A DNA stretch of 64,000 nucleotides from Vibrio tubiashii ATCC 19109 (GTDB taxonomy: Bacteria > Pseudomonadota > Gammaproteobacteria > Enterobacterales > Vibrionaceae). Below are positions 57,277 through 64,000 of this stretch, in pieces. The DNA lies in assembly GCF_000772105.1 (NCBI RefSeq), contig NZ_CP009354.1, forward strand, positions 3,162,001 to 3,226,000. Reading direction: 5' to 3'. The notes beneath the pieces are model-generated. The model saw only the letters and a program-made list of their open reading frames with translations. It ran no database searches and was not told the origin of the DNA. The translations under genes and the position numbers were made by a program. Numbering within the stretch: the stretch's first letter is position 1; each line of letters begins with the position of its first letter.

Positions 57277-60069
57277 CTAGTGCGCCTGATCCCAGTTATC
57301 TCCATGCCCTGCCTCAGCAACAAGAGGGACATTTAGCCGTGCTGCGGATTCCATCAATTGTTGTACTTTACTTTCAATTTCGGCTAAAGCTGACTCTTGA
57401 ACTTCAAATACCAATTCATCGTGAACCTGCATAAGCAGTTTCACTCGCCCGTCACCTTCAGTTTGAATCCACTCGTCGACTAACAGCATCGCCTTCTTGA
57501 TAATGTCAGCTGCCGTACCTTGCATTGGCGCATTGATCGCTGCTCGTTCAGCCGCTTTACGACGCATACCGTTACGTGACTTAATTTCAGGAAGGTGTAA
57601 ACGACGACCAAAGATAGTTTCAACATAGCCCAGCTCTGCTGCTGCACTGCGTGTATCTTCCATATACTGCATCACACCAGGGTAACGCTCGAAGTACTTG
57701 TTCATGTAGTCTTGCGCTTCGCCACGAGGAATACCTAGCTGCTTAGCCAAACCAAAAGCACTCATACCATAGATAAGACCGAAGTTAACTGCCTTCGCAC
57801 GGCGGCGCTGCTCTGTGCTCACTTGGTCAATGGTCGTACCCATAATTTCTGCGGCGGTCGCAGAGTGGATATCTTTACCTTGCTGGAAAGCATCCAACAG
57901 GGCTTTATCACCAGATAAATGCGCCATAATACGCAGTTCAATCTGCGAGTAATCGACAGCCATAATTTTATAGCCATGTGGCGCGATGAATGCCTGTCGG
58001 ATACGTCGACCTTCATCATTGCGAATTGGAATATTCTGTAAGTTAGGATCGGTTGAAGAAAGGCGCCCAGTCGCGGTTACCGCTTGATGATACGAAGTAT
58101 GCACACGCCCAGTTTCTGGGTTAATCATCTTAGGTAGTTTATCTGTGTAGGTAGACTTAAGTTTAGCTAGACCACGGTATTCAAGGATCAGCTTAGGTAA
58201 TGGGTAATCCAACGCCAGCTCTTGCAACACTTCTTCGTTAGTCGAAGGCGTACCTGAAGGTGTCTTCTTGATTACTGGTAGACCCATCTTTTCAAACAGA
58301 ATAGCTTGAAGCTGCTTTGGCGAATTCATGTTGAATTCTTGCTCTGCAATTTCAAACGCTTTCTGCTCTAACTCATCCAGACGTTGGGCAATCTCTTGAG
58401 ACTGTGCAGACAGCTTCATGTCATCGATTAGAACACCAGTACGTTCGATACGAGAAAGCACAGGCACTAAAGGAACCTCGATATCTTGGTAGATACCTTT
58501 CAGCTTTTCATCCTGCTCAATATTGCTCATTAAGCGGTTATGAAGACGTAGCGTAATATCGGCATCTTCTGCCGCGTAAGGTGACGCTTCATCAAGGTCA
58601 ATTTGATTGAAGGTTAGCTGGTTCTTGCCTTTACCTGCAATCTGTTCGAATGAAATACAGCTGTGCTGAAGGAAACGCAGCGCCAAGCTGTCCATATCAT
58701 GTTTACCACCCACGCTGTTATAGACGTAAGAGGCCAACATGGTGTCATGCTTAATACCTTTCATCTCAATGCCGTAACGCGCTAACACGCTCGCATCGTA
58801 CTTAAGGTTTTGACCTACCTTCGCTTGAGCATCATCTTCTAAAATAGGTTTTAGTTGCGCCAACACCCAATCGCGCTCTAGCTGCGCGGGGGCATCTAGG
58901 TAATCGTGGGCAACAGGAACATAGGCTGCAATACCTTCTTCGGTTGCAAACGAGAGGCCAACAAGGTTTGCAACCATGTAATCCAAGCTATCGGTTTCAG
59001 TATCAAAGGAGAATACCTCAGCAGATTTTAGCTTCTCTAGCCAAGCATTGAATGAAGACTCATCTAGGATGGTTTCATACTGACTACGGTCGATAGTCAC
59101 TGCCGATGTGTCGATATCTGCCGCAGCACTGGCAGATGCATTGCTCTGGTTGCCCGACTTCTCATCAGCCTCAACCACACCAGTACCACCATCAAGAAGT
59201 TCGTTTAGCCACGATTTAAACACCAACTGACCATACAGTTTGATCAGCTCATCTTTGTTAGGCTCATTTTTAAGCAGAGATTCAGGCGTCTCTTCTAACT
59301 CAACATCTAGCTTGATCGTCGCAAGTTCATACGACAGACGTGCATTTTCTTCGTTGTCGAGTAGCTTTTTCGCCATGGTTTTCGAACCGCGGAAACCTAG
59401 TGGAGCAATGTCGTCGAGGTTGTCATACAGTTTGTTAATACCGCCAATACCTTGTAGCAGAGCCGTTGCGGTTTTATCACCAACACCCGGTACACCAGGA
59501 ATGTTATCGACCTTATCGCCCATTAATGCGAGGTAATCAATAATCAGCTCTGGTGGGATACCAAACTTCTCAACCACACCTTCACGATCCATCACCACAT
59601 TGGTCATGGTGTTGATCAAGGTAACATTGTCATCCACCAGCTGAGCCATATCTTTATCACCGGTACTGATTAACACAGGCATACCCGCTTGGGATGCTTG
59701 GTAAGCGAGCGTACCAATCACATCATCGGCTTCTACACCCGGAGTACAGATCAATGGCAAACCCATAGCGCGAATTACATTGTGCAAAGGCTCGATCTGA
59801 CAACGCAGATCATCGGGCATTGGAGGACGATTAGCTTTGTACTCTGGGTACATATCATCACGGAAGGTTTTTCCTTTTGCATCAAAGACAACCGCGATAC
59901 GATCTGAAGAGAACTGACGCATCATGCTACGCAGCATGTTGACCACACCATAAACGGCATTAGTTGGGATTTCGCCATTACTCATCGTTTCTGGATAAGC
60001 GTGGAATGCGCGGTATAAATAAGAAGAACCGTCAATCAAAATCAACGGATTATCAGGAATGTTGGCCAT
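57277..60069 (-). CDS. polA: DNA polymerase I
   Basis: Fills gaps in repair and removes Okazaki primers. The 930-residue protein has three domains in order: 5'-3' exonuclease (1-320, with [12 protein letters not shown]), 3'-5' proofreading exonuclease (340-530) and polymerase (530-930). The proofreading carboxylates are kept ([29 protein letters not shown]), unlike in some bacteria. Polymerase motifs [28 protein letters not shown] and [10 protein letters not shown] are intact. Length matches E. coli PolA (928). Upstream DnaA-box-like sequences may regulate it. Start at 60069 is the family ATG ([13 protein letters not shown]). Confidence 0.97.
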   Translation of the reverse strand: MANIPDNPLILIDGSSYLYRAFHAYPETMSNGEIPTNAVYGVVNMLRSMMRQFSSDRIAVVFDAKGKTFRDDMYPEYKANRPPMPDDLRCQIEPLHNVIRAMGLPLICTPGVEADDVIGTLAYQASQAGMPVLISTGDKDMAQLVDDNVTLINTMTNVVMDREGVVEKFGIPPELIIDYLALMGDKVDNIPGVPGVGDKTATALLQGIGGINKLYDNLDDIAPLGFRGSKTMAKKLLDNEENARLSYELATIKLDVELEETPESLLKNEPNKDELIKLYGQLVFKSWLNELLDGGTGVVEADEKSGNQSNASASAAADIDTSAVTIDRSQYETILDESSFNAWLEKLKSAEVFSFDTETDSLDYMVANLVGLSFATEEGIAAYVPVAHDYLDAPAQLERDWVLAQLKPILEDDAQAKVGQNLKYDASVLARYGIEMKGIKHDTMLASYVYNSVGGKHDMDSLALRFLQHSCISFEQIAGKGKNQLTFNQIDLDEASPYAAEDADITLRLHNRLMSNIEQDEKLKGIYQDIEVPLVPVLSRIERTGVLIDDMKLSAQSQEIAQRLDELEQKAFEIAEQEFNMNSPKQLQAILFEKMGLPVIKKTPSGTPSTNEEVLQELALDYPLPKLILEYRGLAKLKSTYTDKLPKMINPETGRVHTSYHQAVTATGRLSSTDPNLQNIPIRNDEGRRIRQAFIAPHGYKIMAVDYSQIELRIMAHLSGDKALLDAFQQGKDIHSATAAEIMGTTIDQVSTEQRRRAKAVNFGLIYGMSAFGLAKQLGIPRGEAQDYMNKYFERYPGVMQYMEDTRSAAAELGYVETIFGRRLHLPEIKSRNGMRRKAAERAAINAPMQGTAADIIKKAMLLVDEWIQTEGDGRVKLLMQVHDELVFEVQESALAEIESKVQQLMESAARLNVPLVAEAGHGDNWDQAH

Positions 60070-60201
60070 AGTCTTTACGTATCCAAAGAAAATGCAAAAA
60101 AGATCTGCTTAGGATGCCATGACTGGTTCAGCGAATCCATTTTAACTCTTTGAACTCTACTCACACATTTGGTTATTCCTTTATCACCCCACCCACTCTT
60201 C

Positions 60202-60354
60202 TGTGGATAACTCTGTTTATATTATTTACCCACAGGATATAAAACAGTGCACAAAAAACTCAAAATAGACCACAAGCCTTTGTAAATAATAAATAAATTA
60301 TCCGATCGATCGTTTAAAGATCGATCCTGAAATGATCTTGCGTTGTGGAAAAGA
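60202..60354. promoter_or_regulatory. DnaA-box and GATC cluster upstream of polA
   Basis: A perfect DnaA box in reverse orientation, TGTGGATAA (60202-60210), and a near match TTACCCACA (60226-60234) are 15 nt apart. Farther left five GATC sites lie within 34 bp (60304-60337), and TGTGGAAAA follows at about 60344-60352. Such clusters bind DnaA and SeqA; DnaA control of polA has been described in E. coli. The 60070-60395 region has no gene. Confidence 0.55.
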
Positions 60355-60395
60355 CTACTGGTGTCCTTTTGTTCGGAGCGAAATAGCAGGCATAA

Positions 60396-60617
60396 AAAAA
60401 GCGACATCTTTCGATGTCGCCTAGCAAAAAGGGGTCAAAGCAATTCAGGTGAATGAGGTGCTTTGCCATAAAGCTATAAATTACACTGGAAGCAATGTGA
60501 GCAATGTCGTGTCAAAAAGAACTCGTGCAAGTTCGATTAAGTTCAGTGTCATCACCGTCTCCAATTGTGAATCTGGTAACTCAACGTCCTTGTGAACTTC
60601 TCTCATTCCCTAAGACG
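60396..60617 (-). ncRNA. ryhB: RyhB iron-responsive small RNA
   Basis: The minus strand contains the RyhB core CACGACATTGCTCACATTGC followed by TTCCAGTG, the segment that base-pairs with sodB and iron-protein mRNAs. It ends in terminator GCGACATC / GATGTCGC with a T run (60394-60421). The promoter is TTGACG-17-TATTAT (60624-60652), covered by a Fur box. At about 222 nt it is the long Vibrio form, against 90 nt in E. coli. It lies between polA and a GNAT gene. Confidence 0.95.
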
Positions 60618-60621
60618 AGAT

Positions 60622-60652
60622 AAATAATAACCATTCTCATTTAATGCGTCAA
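60622..60652 (-). promoter_or_regulatory. ryhB promoter with Fur box
   Basis: -35 TTGACG (60647-60652), 17 bp spacer, -10 TATTAT (60624-60629). The spacer and -10 region reads AAATGAGAATGGTTATTATT on the minus strand, close to a Fur box (GATAATGATAATCATTATC), so iron-loaded Fur should repress ryhB. Confidence 0.85.
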
Positions 60653-60676
60653 CACCTAAATGAGAAAAAATCTCAT

Positions 60677-61132
60677 TTAATTTTTATGACACTCGCCTAA
60701 CTGCTTTACAAAGTGAATTCGGCTCTCTAATAACGGCTCTTTTAGTTCATAATTTTCAATAAGATAGCCATTTTTAATCAGCAGTCTGAGCATGGCAGGA
60801 AATTGATTACGTGATTTCACTTTAAGCTGTTTATAGCCCTGTTCTGTTACCCATTGCTCCTGAATATCTAATAATTTTTGCGCCACCCCTTTGTTTCTCG
60901 CTAAAGAAGACACGCCACCAAACCAGCTATAGAAAGTCATTTCGTCGATCTGGTAGCCAATCTTGAACCCTAAGATATCGTCACCTTGTTGCGCTACCTG
61001 GATCAAAGAGCGCTTCTTCCCTTCTAAACGTGCAGACAAACTCTCGACACTTTCTTTATGGGCAAACTCCGCGATCTGCTCAACGACTTGAACACACTCT
61101 TCTAGCGTTCCTAAACGATAAATAATACTCAT
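60677..61132 (-). CDS. GNAT-family N-acetyltransferase
   Basis: A 151-residue cytoplasmic acetyltransferase. The acetyl-CoA binding motif is RNKGVAQKLLDIQEQW near residues 84-99 (V/I-x-x-x-x-R/Q-G-x-A type), preceded by the beta-strand FYSWFGGVS and followed by KQLKVKSRNQFPAML. The substrate cannot be predicted. It lies downstream of hemB on the same strand with 72 nt and a terminator between them, so it is mostly independent. The gene ends next to the ryhB promoter. Confidence 0.88.
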   Translation of the reverse strand: MSIIYRLGTLEECVQVVEQIAEFAHKESVESLSARLEGKKRSLIQVAQQGDDILGFKIGYQIDEMTFYSWFGGVSSLARNKGVAQKLLDIQEQWVTEQGYKQLKVKSRNQFPAMLRLLIKNGYLIENYELKEPLLESRIHFVKQLGECHKN

Positions 61133-61149
61133 CGATATTCTCCAAAACT

Positions 61150-61176
61150 AAAAAAGGCTGACAAACGCCAGCCTTT
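61150..61176 (-). terminator. hemB terminator
   Basis: Stem AAAGGCTG (61153-61160) / CAGCCTTT (61169-61176) with T run on the minus strand, before the GNAT gene. Confidence 0.82.
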
Positions 61177-61204
61177 GGTATTCTTTATTTAGCTTGCGCT
61201 ATGC

Positions 61205-62290
<1,086 letters not shown>

Positions 62291-62395
62291 TCACTCCAAG
62301 CCGACGACGCCAGAGAGAGTCGAGAAAAATGCAAAAAATGACCAAATGCTCACACTGCCGTATACTCTCAGCTCGGATAGAGAGTGAGATAAGCA

Positions 62396-63157
62396 ATGAT
62401 TGATACCCACGCACATATTTATGCCACTGAATTTGATTCTGATCGCGACCAAGTCGTCCAGCGTGCGTTGGCACAAGGCATTGATAAGATATTACTGCCA
62501 AACATTGATTTAGAATCGATTGAGCCGATGTTGCGCACCGAGGCTGAGTATCCAGACGTTTGCCGCTCGATGATGGGACTACACCCATGTTACGTCGACG
62601 CCAATGTTAAACAGAGCCTAGACATCATTCATTCTTGGTTTGATAAGCACAACTTCATCGCCGTAGGTGAAATTGGTATCGATCTGTACTGGGATAAAAC
62701 CTTCAAAGCCGAGCAGGAGATGGCGTTTATTACTCAGCTCAATTGGGCAAAAGAGATGAAACTGCCAGTGGTCATTCACACACGAGACTCTATAGAAGAG
62801 ACCCTCACACTACTTCGCCAAGAACAAGATGGTTCATTAAGCGGAGTATTCCACTGTTTTGGTGGCAGTGTTGAAGAAGCCCAAGCGATCAATGATCTCG
62901 GCTTTCATCTTGGGCTTGGTGGCGTTTCGACGTTTAAAAATGGTGGCATGGATAAAGTAATTCCGCATCTAGATATGGATTACGTTATCTTAGAAACTGA
63001 CTGCCCTTATCTCGCTCCGGTTCCTCATCGTGGCAAACGCAATGAACCTGCGTATACCTCACTTGTTGCTCAGCGCGTCGCTGACCTAAGAGAAATAAGC
63101 ATCGAACAAGTGGATGACCTCACCACTGACAATGCCAAAACGCTGTTTAGTCTTTAG
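62396..63157 (+). CDS. TatD-family metal-dependent hydrolase
   Basis: A 253-residue TIM-barrel hydrolase (3'-5' DNase or RNase quality-control activity in TatD proteins). Metal ligands: H-x-H in DTHAHIY (H5, H7), Glu in VGEIGIDLYW near 92, His in VVIHTRDS near 128, His in VFHCFGG near 152 and Asp in LETDCPYL near 205. It converges with tatC, unlike the E. coli tatABCD operon. Paralogues (YcfH, YjjV) exist, so I leave the symbol empty. The start is the family ATG at 62396. The stop codon overlaps a two-unit copy of the octamer repeat. Confidence 0.88.
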   Translation: MIDTHAHIYATEFDSDRDQVVQRALAQGIDKILLPNIDLESIEPMLRTEAEYPDVCRSMMGLHPCYVDANVKQSLDIIHSWFDKHNFIAVGEIGIDLYWDKTFKAEQEMAFITQLNWAKEMKLPVVIHTRDSIEETLTLLRQEQDGSLSGVFHCFGGSVEEAQAINDLGFHLGLGGVSTFKNGGMDKVIPHLDMDYVILETDCPYLAPVPHRGKRNEPAYTSLVAQRVADLREISIEQVDDLTTDNAKTLFSL

Positions 63158-63171
63158 TTCTCCAGCTCTCC
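63156..63171. repeat. Two-unit copy of the octamer repeat
   Basis: On the minus strand this reads GGAGAGCTGGAGAACT, one unit of each variant found at 47.8 and 38.3 kb. It begins inside the tatD stop codon and lies beside a terminator. Confidence 0.85.
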
Positions 63172-63210
63172 ATAAACAAAACGGGGTTGATAGCTAGCTA
63201 TCAACCCCGT
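63171..63210 (-). terminator. tatC terminator, perfect 30 bp palindrome
   Basis: Bases 63181-63210 form an uninterrupted 30 bp palindrome (arms ACGGGGTTGATAGCT and its complement) with TTTTGTTTATG on the minus strand. It ends tatC and probably also stops tatD readthrough. Confidence 0.85.
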
Positions 63211-63235
63211 TGCTCTATATGGCTTAGTGGAAACT

Positions 63236-63985
63236 CTACTCTTCCACCTGTTCCTCACTATCCCCTTTACGCACATAAAAGCGCGCAAAGAACAAACCAA
63301 CCTCAAACAGTAGGCACATAGGAATTGCCAATAGCGTTTGCGAGATCATATCTGGCGGTGTCAGCATCATCCCGACCACAAACGCACCAACAATAATATA
63401 CGGGCGCTTCTGACTTAAGCTCTTAGGATCAGTGGCACCAGTCCAACATAGCAAGATGATGGCCACTGGCACTTCAAAGGCAATACCAAAGGCTAAGAAC
63501 AACGCGAGAACAAAATCGAGGTAGCTCGATATGTCCGTGGCGAACTCTACTCCACCCAGTGAAATGGCGGTAAAGAAGCCAAACACCAGTGGAAACACCA
63601 CAAAATACGCAAACGCGACACCGCAATAGAACAGCAGTGAGCTAGAGAACATTAGTGGCATGATTAAACGGCGTTCATGTTTATATAAGCCAGGTGCGAC
63701 AAATGCCCATACCTGATAGAGAATAAACGGAACGGCGATAAAGATAGACGCAATCAAGGTCAACTTTAACGGGGTAAAGAAGGGTGATGCCACATCAGTA
63801 GCAATCATGGTTGCCCCTTCAGGTAGACGCTCTACCAAAGGTGCAGAGACAAACTCATAGATGTCATTGGCAAAATAGATCAGCCCGATGAAAACCACCA
63901 ATACCGCTACAATTGCACGTAACAGGCGATTTCTCAGCTCTAGTAAATGGCTGATCAAAGGTTGTGTCTGCTCAACAGAAGACAT
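63236..63985 (-). CDS. tatC: Sec-independent protein translocase TatC
   Basis: A 249-residue inner-membrane receptor of the twin-arginine system with six hydrophobic helices. It has the N-terminal [16 protein letters not shown] motif that recognises signal peptides, [14 protein letters not shown], and the conserved GLYKHERRL and LTPPDMISQ blocks. Complete ORF, start at 63985 preceded by AGAGG. tatB and tatA are expected to the right, outside the window. It converges with the TatD-family gene, ending in the palindromic terminator. Confidence 0.96.
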   Translation of the reverse strand: MSSVEQTQPLISHLLELRNRLLRAIVAVLVVFIGLIYFANDIYEFVSAPLVERLPEGATMIATDVASPFFTPLKLTLIASIFIAVPFILYQVWAFVAPGLYKHERRLIMPLMFSSSLLFYCGVAFAYFVVFPLVFGFFTAISLGGVEFATDISSYLDFVLALFLAFGIAFEVPVAIILLCWTGATDPKSLSQKRPYIIVGAFVVGMMLTPPDMISQTLLAIPMCLLFEVGLFFARFYVRKGDSEEQVEE

Positions 63986-64000
63986 GGAAACCTCTACTCA

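Overview
The window is a stretch of a Vibrio chromosome, most likely chromosome 1. The evidence is protein identity by recognition, a Vibrio-type gene order (ilvC-ilvY, vexRAB, rep, cytochrome c5, the argX-hisR-proM tRNA cluster), Vibrio-specific small RNAs, and octamer and palindromic repeats of a kind I recall from vibrios. I cannot name the species. There is no prophage, IS element or CRISPR array. Almost everything is core genome; the accessory signal lies in small RNAs, repeats and one peptide-modification operon.

Layout. 1-1.5 kb: 5' two thirds of a 16S rRNA gene on the minus strand, with tandem rrn promoters. 1.5-4.4 kb: ubiD, a small ferredoxin and fre. 4.5-10.3 kb: a secreted protein of unknown role, then the rho, trxA / rhlB, gppA block in the E. 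coli order. 10.3-16.1 kb: yhhQ behind a candidate preQ1 riboswitch, recQ with a small coupled gene, rarD, and an AraC regulator with a LysE exporter. 16.2-20.9 kb: ggt, a CsrB-family sRNA and uvrD. 21.1-23.6 kb: a complete four-gene bufferin operon (bufA-bufB-bufC-bufD), the most unusual system here, expected to make a cysteine-modified, copper-binding exported peptide. A small lipoprotein with three 11-residue repeats follows. 23.9-29.5 kb: prlC, rlmJ, a glutathione transferase and gor. 29.5-32.2 kb: a response regulator, a membrane coiled-coil protein and a SPOR-like protein. 32.4-37.8 kb: a four-gene oligopeptide-type ABC importer.

38.3-39.4 kb: repeats and a tRNA operon (Arg, His, broken Pro, Pro, His, Pro). 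39.6-47.7 kb: cytochrome c5, rep, vexR-vexA-vexB efflux genes and ubiK. 47.7-48.2 kb: 27 perfect copies of an octamer between inverted repeat modules. 48.4-50.9 kb: ilvC and ilvY. 51-54.4 kb: a palindromic repeat, hemN, a DUF2489 protein, yihI and a methyltransferase. 54.5-57.1 kb: a second Csr-type sRNA, cytochrome c4, engB, a candidate small RNA and Spot 42. 57.3-64 kb: polA with DnaA-box and GATC clusters upstream, ryhB with a Fur box, a GNAT protein, hemB of the metal-site variant lacking zinc cysteines, a TatD hydrolase and tatC.

Working together. The window carries four recognisable regulatory RNAs (two Csr-type, Spot 42, RyhB) and a candidate fifth, linking CsrA activity, carbon and iron control. 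Thiol and copper handling appear several times (trxA, gor, a glutathione transferase with a CC-x4-CC tail, the bufferin operon). Respiration and cofactors are represented by ubiD, ubiK, fre, hemB, hemN and cytochromes c4 and c5.
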